A stretch of DNA of 64,000 bases from TMED27 sp964350435 (GTDB lineage: Bacteria; Pseudomonadota; Alphaproteobacteria; Micavibrionales; Micavibrionaceae). The stretch lies in assembly GCA_964350435.1 (NCBI GenBank), contig CAYGJS010000001.1:1-64000 (forward strand), given 5' to 3'. The notes under the pieces were generated by a model, which was not told the origin of the DNA, searched no databases, and saw nothing but the letters and a program-made list of their open reading frames with translations. The translations under genes were made by a program, and so were the position numbers. This document shows positions 16,070 through 23,525 of this stretch, piece after piece; within the stretch, counting starts at the first letter, position 1, and every line of letters begins with the position of its first letter.

Positions 16070-16738
16070 ATGAATGAAAGCGTTTATGGCCCTCCTGCAC
16101 CGCCAGAAATAGACGGCGAGGAGCAAGAAAATTATGATCATTACGCATTAGTTGATGAAGACGAATTCGGCCCTTACATGTATGATGCGGATGAGGAAAA
16201 CGATCGAGTTGAAAGAGAAAAGTCGATCAAAGAAAATCGTCCCGCAAAATTTAAAATTGAAGAAAATCCTGAAGCTAAAGACAAACTGGATGCCATTGAT
16301 GAAACATACCATGACGATGCCAGGGCAAAGGCGGTTGTTGTTGAGCATGATAAGGATATTCTTAAATACGCTCAAAAACATAATATTGATCCTGATGTAA
16401 TTCGGTCAGTTATGTATGCTGAAAATGCCAGAGGGCATAAATTGGGGGTGAATTCGGTTGCAGATAAAATGGGTTTATCTGAAAGTATTATGCCGATGAA
16501 TATTCAACAAAATCGTTGGTCATCCTTAATTGATAAAACGCCGGGTGATATGTATGATCCTGCATATAATATTGAAGCGGTAACGCTACTCTTAAGGCGT
16601 ATTTCTGACCGTATTGAAAAGCCAACACCCGCAAAAGTCGGCTCGATTTGGAATTATATAGGGCGTGAGAAAACGAATGAATTTGGTGAATACGTGGGAA
16701 AGGTATACGAATATAAACCATGGCGGAGGGCAGAATAA
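16070..16738 (+). CDS. Putative lytic transglycosylase-like lysozyme
   Basis: 222 residues. The first 80 are acidic and likely disordered (GEEQENYDHYALVDEDEFGP). From about 95 on, the pattern fits a lysozyme/SLT-like fold. IRSVMYAENARGHKLG contains a candidate catalytic Glu118, followed by IMPMNIQQNRW, DPAYNIEAVTLLLRRI and SIWNYIGREKTNEFGEYVGK. It would cleave peptidoglycan during entry or release. It is AT-richer than the structural genes. AAAAGG precedes the ATG. Its end overlaps the next gene by 19 bases. No signal peptide is seen. Confidence 0.65.
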   Translation: MNESVYGPPAPPEIDGEEQENYDHYALVDEDEFGPYMYDADEENDRVEREKSIKENRPAKFKIEENPEAKDKLDAIDETYHDDARAKAVVVEHDKDILKYAQKHNIDPDVIRSVMYAENARGHKLGVNSVADKMGLSESIMPMNIQQNRWSSLIDKTPGDMYDPAYNIEAVTLLLRRISDRIEKPTPAKVGSIWNYIGREKTNEFGEYVGKVYEYKPWRRAE

Positions 16739-17046
16739 AAAAATGGCTTCATGTATTTTGCAAATGCTATGCCGTAGTTTTTACCATACTGTTCGTAATA
16801 TGGCAGGTTTTCGTATGGAAGGCATATATTTCAGACGATAATCTTAGGAATTATTGCATCCATGTTGCTGCAAGTGAACCTCACTATATCAGGTTGAGTG
16901 AGCATAATGCGTGCCTTATTGATTGGTGGTATTTCGTCAAAGAGCCATTCTTCATCTCTGTAATGATTTACGTTATTACCATAGGGCCAGCTATTCTCTT
17001 ACATTTGTGGTTCAAACACAAAAAAAGAATTTTTTCCAAAAATTAA
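16720..17046 (+). CDS. Small two-span membrane protein
   Basis: 108 residues with two hydrophobic segments (about 14-34, YAVVFTILFVIWQVFVWKAY; about 73-95, PFFISVMIYVITIGPAILLH) and basic ends. Its start lies inside the end of the lysozyme-like gene, so the pair is likely co-translated. The position next to a murein enzyme suggests a holin-like or lysis-accessory role, but no family was recognised. Confidence 0.6.
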   Translation: MAEGRIKKWLHVFCKCYAVVFTILFVIWQVFVWKAYISDDNLRNYCIHVAASEPHYIRLSEHNACLIDWWYFVKEPFFISVMIYVITIGPAILLHLWFKHKKRIFSKN

Positions 17047-17059
17047 GAAAGGCACCTGA

Positions 17060-17374
17060 ATGCCCTCAATTGAAACCCAAACGCGGCAGGATATTGCCGC
17101 GTTTTTGCCATGCGCGATCCGGACCGCACTGGAATCCTATCAGTATTTTTCACAAGCACAGATCACTGATCCTGAAAGCTCACCGTGCAGCAAAAAATTC
17201 AAAGACCACCACGACGCCTGCAAAGTCGCCATCGCCCATATAAAACTTCTGATTGAACTCGCCAAATGGGCGGACATTCCGCCGCCGGAAATGGAAAACG
17301 AACTCGAACAATCCGTTCTGCGCGCCGTCATCGAAAACGCCCGCGGTGAACTTGATGGAGGGCAGAGTGAATGA
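17060..17374 (+). CDS. Hypothetical protein preceding terminase
   Basis: 104 residues, helical and soluble, with ALESYQYFSQAQITD and HDACKVAIAHIKLLIELAKW. It has the position of a small terminase subunit (four-base overlap with the large subunit), but no helix-turn-helix motif is evident, so that is only a suggestion. AAGAAAGG precedes the ATG. Confidence 0.6.
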   Translation: MPSIETQTRQDIAAFLPCAIRTALESYQYFSQAQITDPESSPCSKKFKDHHDACKVAIAHIKLLIELAKWADIPPPEMENELEQSVLRAVIENARGELDGGQSE

Positions 17375-19095
17375 CCGCCACTCCCGCTTCCCCGCAATCC
17401 ACAAAGTTCGATATTACAATGGCCGATTTCAAACTTTTCACCGTAATCTGGAACCAGCGCATGAGCCAAACCACTCCGCAAATCCACCTGAAAATGGCCG
17501 ATTGGCTGGAGTTCCAATGGCAGCAAAAAAACACCCGCCTGCTTCTGATGGCTTTCCGCAGCGCGGGCAAAAGTACGATCACGGGGCTGTTCGCGGCGTG
17601 GCTTTTATATCGCAATCCGGATTTGCGTATCCTTGTTTTGGCCGCGGATCTGAGTCTTGCGAAAAAGATGGTGCGCAACGTGAAGCGCATCCTCGAGCGC
17701 CACCCGCTCACGCGCAAGCTCCGCCCCGATAACCCCGACCAATGGGCCTCTGACCGTTTTACGGTCAAACGCATGATCGAGCTGCGCGACCCCTCCATGC
17801 TCGCCAAAGGCATCACCGCGAATATCACAGGCTCGCGGGCAGATATCATCATCTGCGATGATGTCGAAGTCCCCAACACCTGCGACAGCCCCGAAAAACG
17901 CAAAGAACTGCGCGAGCGTCTGGGCGAGATGGAATACGTCCTCGTCCCTAGCGGAAGTCAGCTTTATGTCGGCACGCCGCACACCTACAACACGATTTAC
18001 GCTGATGTGCCGCGCGCGGAGCTGGGGGAAAACCATGCTTTTCTCGATGGATTCAAACGCCTCGAAATCCCTGTGCTGGACGATAAAGGCCAAAGCGCAT
18101 GGATCGAAAGATACTCGGAAGCCGATATCGCCCGCATGAAACGCGCCAGCGGCCCCAATAAATTCGCATCTCAAATGATGCTCCAGCCTGTCAACATCGC
18201 CGATGGCCGATTAAATCCGAAGCTCCTTCGGCTCTATGATTTGGACATTGATTATGTGAAGGCTTTACGGGCGCTTTTCTTAAGCCCCCACCCTCACCCT
18301 GCCCCTTTAGCGGGAGGGGCGTGTGAAGATGGCTCCTGTCTTAATTCTAACCCTCAAGGGAGCTACGAAGATCGTCCATTCTTTACGCCGGAGGGGGGCG
18401 AAGGGGGAGGGGATGGATGTGTTAAATTAATCTCCGCCAGCGCGTTCTGGGATCCTGCCTTCGGCTCCGCCAAGGGTGACCATAGCGTGATGGCGATAAC
18501 CTATAGCGATGATGCCGGCAATATCTATCTGCACCATATTGAATACATAAAGATTTGCCCTCCTGCCTCTTCTCTACAGCATCATGGCACTCTCTCGCAG
18601 GAGCCGCATCCCCGCTCTTTCTCGCTGCATCCCCGCGAAGGCGGGGACCAAACAGACGAAGCCACCCAGCAATGCCGCATCGTCGCAGGTCTCGCCAAGG
18701 CGCATCATTTGCCAAGCCTGACGCTGGAGACCAACGGCATCGGTAAGTTTCTGCCAAGCATCTTGCGCAACACCCTCGCGCACATGCGCGTGCCCTGCCG
18801 TGTGCAGGAGGTGAGCCAAACCCGTAATAAAGAACTCCGCATCTTAGAGGCCTTCGACGCGATTTTGGCGGCGCGGCGGCTCCACGTGCATCGCGATGTC
18901 CTCAAAACCCCCTTCATAACGGAGATGCAGGAATGGAGGCCGGAAGGAGGCAAAGGCCATGATGATGGCCTTGATGCCGTCGCAGGCGCGCTCGCGCAAA
19001 CCCCAGATCGCCTCCCGCGCATCTTCGGTAAAGGCGGCCACAGTTGGATGCAAACCACCAAAACCCACAAAGCCGATACGGAATTTAAAGTTTGA
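17371..19095 (+). CDS. terL: Terminase large subunit (T7 gp19-like), with two in-frame repeat insertions
   Basis: 574 residues. The packaging motor and nuclease: ATPase Walker A AFRSAGKST at 61-69 and Walker B IIICDDVE at 159-166. The nuclease domain has FWDPAFGSAKGDHS at about 356-369, LTLETNGIG near 451 and GHDDGLDAVAG near 529. Two segments do not look like terminase: about 304-350 (Pro/Gly/Cys-rich) and about 400-430 (Ser/His/Pro-rich). Each coincides with a palindromic DNA element kept in frame. The family is normally near 500 residues, so the excess length matches. Motifs on both sides are intact. Whether the enzyme still works is unknown. Confidence 0.9.
   Translation: MTATPASPQSTKFDITMADFKLFTVIWNQRMSQTTPQIHLKMADWLEFQWQQKNTRLLLMAFRSAGKSTITGLFAAWLLYRNPDLRILVLAADLSLAKKMVRNVKRILERHPLTRKLRPDNPDQWASDRFTVKRMIELRDPSMLAKGITANITGSRADIIICDDVEVPNTCDSPEKRKELRERLGEMEYVLVPSGSQLYVGTPHTYNTIYADVPRAELGENHAFLDGFKRLEIPVLDDKGQSAWIERYSEADIARMKRASGPNKFASQMMLQPVNIADGRLNPKLLRLYDLDIDYVKALRALFLSPHPHPAPLAGGACEDGSCLNSNPQGSYEDRPFFTPEGGEGGGDGCVKLISASAFWDPAFGSAKGDHSVMAITYSDDAGNIYLHHIEYIKICPPASSLQHHGTLSQEPHPRSFSLHPREGGDQTDEATQQCRIVAGLAKAHHLPSLTLETNGIGKFLPSILRNTLAHMRVPCRVQEVSQTRNKELRILEAFDAILAARRLHVHRDVLKTPFITEMQEWRPEGGKGHDDGLDAVAGALAQTPDRLPRIFGKGGHSWMQTTKTHKADTEFKV
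18283..18412. repeat. Palindromic element inserted in frame in terL (1)
   Basis: Begins AGCCCCCACCCTCACCCTGC and ends in GGAGGGGGGCGAAGGGGGAG. It separates terminase blocks that should be adjacent (LDIDYVK from LISASAFWDPAFG). The reading frame is preserved through about 43 codons. Related to the intergenic copy at 13913-13999. Confidence 0.75.
18570..18655. repeat. Palindromic element inserted in frame in terL (2)
   Basis: Contains CATCCCCGCGAAGGCGGGGAC at its right end and CTCGCAGGAGCCGCATCCCC before it. It lies between the terminase blocks HHIEYIKI and DEATQQCRIVAGLAKAH, coding for about 30 extra residues without a frame break. Confidence 0.7.
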
Positions 19096-19108
19096 CTTTG
19101 AATGCTAT

Positions 19109-19453
19109 ATGGAGACTGTTATACATGTCTGTGGTTATAATGCTTGTGGAAAATATGGAATGGATTCACTGCTTTCTGTACTAAAAAACCTAGGTTTTTT
19201 GCGTTATTTCAAAAGCGATTGGGCTCGTCTTATTGCTTTGACATTAGTATTACTCACGGTAATATTGTTATCTAAAATAGTTGATTGGCCAAATTTGGTG
19301 ATTGTGGCTATTTCTGCTATAATACTATCAGGAATGAAGTTTTGGTTTGAGTTGAACAAATACAGAGATTTGATGCTTTCTGAGGTAGAAAAAAGCAAAC
19401 TTGAGTATAAAAAAGAAGAATCTAAATCCAAGCAGAATCAAACTTTATTGTAG
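19109..19453 (+). CDS. Small membrane protein, AT-rich
   Basis: 114 residues. Two adjacent hydrophobic segments (LIALTLVLLTVILLSKIV and LVIVAISAIILSGMKFW) are followed by a charged C-terminal helix (EVEKSKLEYKKEESKSKQ). I use ATG 19109; the longer ORF reading overlaps terminase and has terminase-shadow codons. The sharp fall in GC right after terminase marks it as a later acquisition. No family recognised. It pairs with the next gene and may act in lysis, exclusion of other phages or something else. Confidence 0.5.
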   Translation: METVIHVCGYNACGKYGMDSLLSVLKNLGFLRYFKSDWARLIALTLVLLTVILLSKIVDWPNLVIVAISAIILSGMKFWFELNKYRDLMLSEVEKSKLEYKKEESKSKQNQTLL

Positions 19454-19460
19454 GAAAAAA

Positions 19461-19958
19461 ATGGTTATCAATTTTATAATTATAGTCGTGTTTCTAATGC
19501 TTGTATTCATGTTAAATGCTTGGTTTAAGCACAAAAGGGGATGCATAGAAATTTCTGCGAAGAATAGAATAGAGTTTTTCAAACATGCCAAAGAAATGTT
19601 GGCTGTTGGAGGTCTAAGCGAAGGGCAGAAAGAAAAAATATTTAAGTGGGCTGACACAATTGAAAGTAAAAAGCACGCATATTCTATGGTACGCGCTATA
19701 ACTGAGCTGCACAGAGAAATAAAACAAGGGATATACCCAAAAGCAGATCAAGAGCAGAGAGCTGAATTTACGGATGAATTAGCCAAGTTGTTTACGCATT
19801 GGATGATCGCTCAGATATATTCTGTGCCGATTTTATCTCCATTTGTATGGCAAAGCTTAATGTATATAATTTCTGCAAAACAGTCTGATAGTTCTGTTGA
19901 TATAGAAGTAAATAGAGATGTGTTTAAGCAGGATATGTATTGTGCTGCTGCGGCTTAA
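19461..19958 (+). CDS. Membrane-anchored hypothetical protein, AT-rich
   Basis: 165 residues. One N-terminal membrane segment (INFIIIVVFLMLVFMLNAW) and a soluble helical part with KNRIEFFKHAKEMLAVGGLS and AELHREIKQG-like helices follow. I use ATG 19461 because TAGGAAAAAA precedes it; upstream ORF sequence overlaps the previous gene. It ends just before a strong terminator, so with 19109-19453 it forms a two-gene AT-rich cassette inside the cluster. Function unknown. Confidence 0.55.
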   Translation: MVINFIIIVVFLMLVFMLNAWFKHKRGCIEISAKNRIEFFKHAKEMLAVGGLSEGQKEKIFKWADTIESKKHAYSMVRAITELHREIKQGIYPKADQEQRAEFTDELAKLFTHWMIAQIYSVPILSPFVWQSLMYIISAKQSDSSVDIEVNRDVFKQDMYCAAAA

Positions 19959-19981
19959 TTATCAAAAAGAACGAATGCAAT

Positions 19982-20008
19982 AAACCCGCCAATCGGCGGG
20001 TTTTTTTT
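19982..20008 (+). terminator. Rho-independent terminator
   Basis: Stem AACCCGCC/GGCGGGTT with an AATC loop, followed by TTTTTTTT. It ends the terminase unit and its AT-rich cassette. Confidence 0.9.
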
Positions 20009-20022
20009 ATGGAGAAAATAAC

Positions 20023-20343
20023 ATGTCCCTGTTTTCACAAGATTTAGTGTGGTGGATCACGGTTTTTGATCTGCCCGCCCTGGCCGGCCTCTTTGGCTTC
20101 ATCTGGCGGACGCGCCAGAAATTCGAAGATGATATCGGCGCCCTGCAGCTCAATCTCGACCACCGCGCAGGTCAACTTCGTGAAGCCCTCTCGGCTTTCA
20201 AACTCGAAGTCGCCAAAAGCTATGCCTCGCAAAATGATTTGCGGATGCTGGAATCGCGGCTTGTTGAACATCTGCTGCGTATTGAAGCCAAGCTCGATAA
20301 AACCGCCCTCAAAGCCGCCGCTTTTACCGCTAAATCCGATTAA
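20023..20343 (+). CDS. One-span membrane protein with coiled coil (lysis region)
   Basis: 106 residues. An N-terminal membrane segment (WWITVFDLPALAGLFGFIW) is followed by a long helix (DDIGALQLNLDHRAGQLREA to LESRLVEHLLRIEAKLDK). The layout resembles small spanin- or holin-accessory proteins of phage lysis regions, and a protein of like design is at 63556-63822 in prophage 2. It lies just before the SleB-like hydrolase. ATGGAGAAAATAAC precedes the start. Confidence 0.6.
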   Translation: MSLFSQDLVWWITVFDLPALAGLFGFIWRTRQKFEDDIGALQLNLDHRAGQLREALSAFKLEVAKSYASQNDLRMLESRLVEHLLRIEAKLDKTALKAAAFTAKSD

Positions 20344-20351
20344 CCCACACT

Positions 20352-20430
20352 GTCATTGCGAGGAGAAGCATAGCTTCGATGCGGCAATCTATTTTTTGGA
20401 TTGCTTCGTTACTGCGTGCCTCGCAATGAC
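20352..20430. repeat. Dispersed palindromic element, GTCATTGCGAG family (copy 2)
   Basis: GTCATTGCGAGGAGAAGC at the left end and GTGCCTCGCAATGAC at the right end. GCGGCAATC faces GGATTGCTTCG inside. It fills the gap between two lysis genes. Confidence 0.88.
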
Positions 20431-20451
20431 AAACGCAAAAGGAACCTCAAA

Positions 20452-20937
20452 ATGAAAAAACCTACCCTAACCGCCATAGGTGGATCGGACGCGCCCGTGC
20501 GCGCCGACGCCGAAGACTTCTACCGCGCCCTTGAAATCGATGTCCTCGCCCGCACCCTCTGGGGCGAAGCCAGAGCCGAAGGCCATATCGGCCTTGAAGC
20601 CGTGGCCAATGTCGTACTCAACCGCGTCGCCGTCGCCGCCGCGCATAACGGCAAATATTGGTGGGGCGCAAACATCATCCAGGTCTGCCAAAAGCCCTAT
20701 CAATTCTCTTGCTGGAACCGCTCCGACCCCAATTACCAAAAACTCCAAGCCGTGGACGAGCGCGACATTTATTTTGTCACCTGCAAACGCATCGCCGCCC
20801 GCGCGGTTATTGGCGCGCTGGAAGACCACACCAATGGCGCAACCCATTACCACGCCGATTACGTGTCACCATATTGGGCGCGGGGGCAATCCCCGAACGT
20901 TATAATCGGCCGTCACATTTTTTATAAACTTGCCTAA
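20452..20937 (+). CDS. SleB-type cell wall hydrolase (endolysin candidate)
   Basis: 161 residues with the Hydrolase_2/SleB fold signature LARTLWGEARAEG at 32-44, where Glu39 is the probable catalytic residue. VANVVLNRV at 51-59 and a C-terminal GATHYHADYVSPYW-like block follow. SleB-type enzymes are lytic transglycosylases or amidase-like murein hydrolases, here likely the endolysin. There is no signal peptide, so it would need the holin downstream. AAAGGAACC precedes ATG 20452. Confidence 0.82.
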   Translation: MKKPTLTAIGGSDAPVRADAEDFYRALEIDVLARTLWGEARAEGHIGLEAVANVVLNRVAVAAAHNGKYWWGANIIQVCQKPYQFSCWNRSDPNYQKLQAVDERDIYFVTCKRIAARAVIGALEDHTNGATHYHADYVSPYWARGQSPNVIIGRHIFYKLA

Positions 20938-20940
20938 TCC

Positions 20941-21008
20941 GTCATTGCGAGGAGGCCGAAGGGCCGACGCGGCAATCGATAGATTGCTTCGCATGCGCTC
21001 GCAATGAC
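20941..21008. repeat. Dispersed palindromic element, GTCATTGCGAG family (copy 3)
   Basis: GTCATTGCGAGGAGGCCGAA to CGCTCGCAATGAC, with CGCGGCAATCGATAGATTGC as inner symmetry. It lies between the hydrolase and holin genes. Confidence 0.88.
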
Positions 21009-21023
21009 AAGAAAGAAGAAACC

Positions 21024-21554
21024 ATGCTCGAAACACTCCTCGCCAAAATCGGATTGCCGATATTAATTAATGTTTTATCTGAAAGTCTAAAAGCCATCGA
21101 TAATCCCGTAACTCGCGGGGCAGGGCAGGCGCTCGAAGAAGTTGATCAAGCGATCAAGAATGGCAGCGTAAGTTTTGAAAACATTGAAGAAGCCAACCGC
21201 CATATCGAAACTCTCGCCAAGCTCCAATCCGATGAAATCAAAACCAATATCGCCGAAGTCAACGCTTCTCTTCGCGCCGAAATCGCCAGCGAGGATCAAT
21301 TTGTCCGTCGCATGCGCCCGACCTTCGGCTATATTATGGCCATCACATGGGCCGCGCAAATGCTAGGGATTGCGTATGTGATTATATTCGATACGAGCCG
21401 CGCTGGATCGATATTAAATGCGATGTCATCCCTAAGTGCCATATGGGCTGTTGGCCTCTCAGTGCTCGGTATTTATGTCTATAAACGCTCAGAAGATAAA
21501 AAACTCTTTCCCCCAGAAAAAGAGACCATAATCTGGAACGACCGGAAAATTTAA
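21024..21554 (+). CDS. Holin of the 3TM family
   Basis: 176 residues. The N-terminal part is amphipathic with a long helix. EDQFVRRMRPTFGYIMAITW at about 95-114 is the signature of the phage holin_3TMs (DUF3154) family. Hydrophobic segments at about 103-123 and 133-156 would form pores in the inner membrane to release the hydrolase. It is the last phage-like gene of the cluster; the next gene is the second nhaA. Confidence 0.8.
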   Translation: MLETLLAKIGLPILINVLSESLKAIDNPVTRGAGQALEEVDQAIKNGSVSFENIEEANRHIETLAKLQSDEIKTNIAEVNASLRAEIASEDQFVRRMRPTFGYIMAITWAAQMLGIAYVIIFDTSRAGSILNAMSSLSAIWAVGLSVLGIYVYKRSEDKKLFPPEKETIIWNDRKI

Positions 21555-21636
21555 TTCGATTTTACTTTATCTGAAAATTGTTTTGGCTATATTGCTTTTC
21601 GTACTTTGGATCTAAAACAGAAAAACACTCATCACC

Positions 21637-22875
21637 ATGCAGCCCGATAAAATCAATCCTCACAAAAACGTATTCCTCCCGATCCAGAAGTTTTTTCAGA
21701 TGACGGCGGCGGGCGGAATTTTGCTGGCGCTTTCGGCGGCTCTGGCTTTGATTATCGCCAACACGGATTTGTATGTTTTTTACGATTATATTTTGCATGA
21801 CATCCAGTTTCGCATCGGTTTCAACGATACTCAGGCAGGTTTTGACCATGAGATCCGAAAACCGCTACTGCTCTGGATCAATGACGGCTTTATGGCTGTT
21901 TTTTTCTTGCTTGTTGGATTGGAGATCAAGCGCGAGATTGTCAGTGGAGAGCTGTCCACCCGCTCGCGCGCGCTTCTGCCCGCGATTGCCGCTATCGGCG
22001 GGATGATTGTTCCTGCCCTTATTTACTATTTTATAAATTTAGACACGCCGGAGAATTTGCGCGGTTGGGCGATCCCAGCGGCGACCGACATTGCCTTCGC
22101 GCTCGGCGTCCTCAGTCTTCTGGGGAGCCGCGCGCCCGTGCGATTGAAAGTTCTTTTAACCGCAATCGCAATTATCGATGACCTCGGCGCAATATTGATT
22201 ATTGCATTTTTCTATACCGACAATCTGGCGACGCAGCCGCTGTTTTTTGCGGCGGCAGCTCTAGCGGTTTTGTTTATAATGAATAAAATAAATATCAGCG
22301 CCACAATGCCCTATATCCTTGTCGGAACAGTGCTCTGGATCGCGGTATTGAAATCAGGCGTTCATGCCACGCTGGCGGGTGTAGTTACCGCCTTTTTTAT
22401 TCCTATGACCTGCAAACACGAAAAAGCGTTCTCCCCGCTCAAAGATCTTGAGCACAAGCTTCACCCATGGGTCGCTTTCGGGATTTTGCCGGTTTTTGCT
22501 TTTGCCAATGCGGGCGTGCCGTTTACGGGCATGAGCCTCAATTCCCTGCTTGATCCTGTAACGCTCGGCATTATTCTGGGTTTGGTTGCCGGTAAGCAAG
22601 TGGGTATTTTTTCGATGCTCTGGCTCTCTATCAAATTGGGGCTTTCTCCCATGGTAAAAGGCGCAAGCTGGGTTCATTTATATGGGGTTTCTGTACTGTG
22701 CGGTATCGGCTTTACCATGTCACTCTTTATCGGTGGCCTTGCCTTTGATGGCACAGAGCAGCAAGCCTCCATCAGGCTAGGCGTCCTTGCAGGCTCTATA
22801 ATTTCTGCGATTGTTGGCTATCTCATTTTCTACTTCGCGCCCCTTGCTAAAGATCCTGAGCCGGGTGAGGAATAA
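21637..22875 (+). CDS. nhaA: Na+/H+ antiporter NhaA (copy 2)
   Basis: 412 residues, full NhaA architecture: LLLWINDGFMAVFFLLVGLE at 77-96, GWAIPAATDIAFALG with Asp151, AIAIIDDLGA with Asp181 and Asp182, LKSGVHATLAGV, and GIGFTMSLFIGG near the end. It exchanges Na+ or Li+ for protons across the inner membrane. It is longer than copy 1 at 1133-2314 at the N-terminus and in the loop around 50-70, so they are paralogues rather than a recent duplication. The ribosome site is weak. Confidence 0.95.
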   Translation: MQPDKINPHKNVFLPIQKFFQMTAAGGILLALSAALALIIANTDLYVFYDYILHDIQFRIGFNDTQAGFDHEIRKPLLLWINDGFMAVFFLLVGLEIKREIVSGELSTRSRALLPAIAAIGGMIVPALIYYFINLDTPENLRGWAIPAATDIAFALGVLSLLGSRAPVRLKVLLTAIAIIDDLGAILIIAFFYTDNLATQPLFFAAAALAVLFIMNKINISATMPYILVGTVLWIAVLKSGVHATLAGVVTAFFIPMTCKHEKAFSPLKDLEHKLHPWVAFGILPVFAFANAGVPFTGMSLNSLLDPVTLGIILGLVAGKQVGIFSMLWLSIKLGLSPMVKGASWVHLYGVSVLCGIGFTMSLFIGGLAFDGTEQQASIRLGVLAGSIISAIVGYLIFYFAPLAKDPEPGEE

Positions 22876-22980
22876 CACAAATATGCCTCTTAGCAGGGGC
22901 CGTGCTAATTTTTGTTTGCTAGACTATTTAAGTTTTAAAAAGGCTATCCAAAATTATGGGCTATTTAATTATCCGACGGT

Positions 22981-23277
22981 CTAAGACGGATCCTCAAGGG
23001 AGCGCAGATAAGCCCGAGCATCCGTAACGCCGTCGGGAATAATGGTTTCGTAATCTCCGCTTTCATCGCTGCGTGCAACGCGAGGTTTAATGGCTTCGTG
23101 TTTTGGAACCCAAAGGGTTTCACAGTCGCCCTCAACCTCCTCACTGGTTGCGGAACCAACGCATGTAAATTTATCCGATAATTCCGTATCTAAATCAGGA
23201 AGTCCCTCATGGGGAAATGTTAATTCTTTTTCTAAATCTAATCTCTTAAAATGGTTTTTTAATGCACTTAGTGTCAT
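22981..23277 (-). CDS. Small acidic hypothetical protein
   Basis: 98 residues, acidic, soluble, two Cys (about 43 and 56). The longer reading to 23403 would give 140 residues with a Cys-rich hydrophobic start. I prefer ATG 23277 because AAGGGAG lies six bases before it. No family recognised. It stands alone between nhaA and icd, on the opposite strand. Either start is possible. Confidence 0.5.
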   Translation of the reverse strand: MTLSALKNHFKRLDLEKELTFPHEGLPDLDTELSDKFTCVGSATSEEVEGDCETLWVPKHEAIKPRVARSDESGDYETIIPDGVTDARAYLRSLEDPS

Positions 23278-23525
23278 ATTTAACTCCCTTGTTGCGGAGT
23301 CTTTACGCCTTTCACCAAAATCTGCAATAGAATTCATTCCTGCAGCGCAGCATAGGCATGCAAAAAACGCATGGATTAAAATCGGCCTATTCCCAAAAAT
23401 CATAACGCGCCCCCGTCATCTTCATTTTCTGCTCTTGCACAAGCTTTGTTTTGCGGTATTCTATTTATTGTCCGGCTCAATTCTGTCCCGCATGTCCAGG
23501 CCAATAATTTCAAAGGATAATCAAG

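Larger units (their letters stand above)
4148..21554 (+). mobile_element. T7-like (podovirus) particle and lysis cluster, prophage remnant or GTA-like
   Basis: A nearly continuous plus-strand cluster running portal, Bbp19-like protein, scaffold, capsid, two tail-tube proteins, internal virion protein, tailspike, terminase, and then lysis genes including a SleB-type hydrolase and a 3TM holin. This is the gene content and order of a T7-like particle. No integrase, transposase, phage-type repressor, RNA polymerase, DNA polymerase or primase is visible between 4010 and 21636. No flanking att repeat was recognised. The edges are the first and last phage-like genes. Either a defective prophage or a domesticated particle is possible. 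Confidence 0.75.

Noticed and set aside
18959..19108. N-terminal extension of the small membrane protein
   Set aside because: It overlaps the end of terminase, and the codons are those of a terminase shadow. ATG 19109 begins where composition changes.
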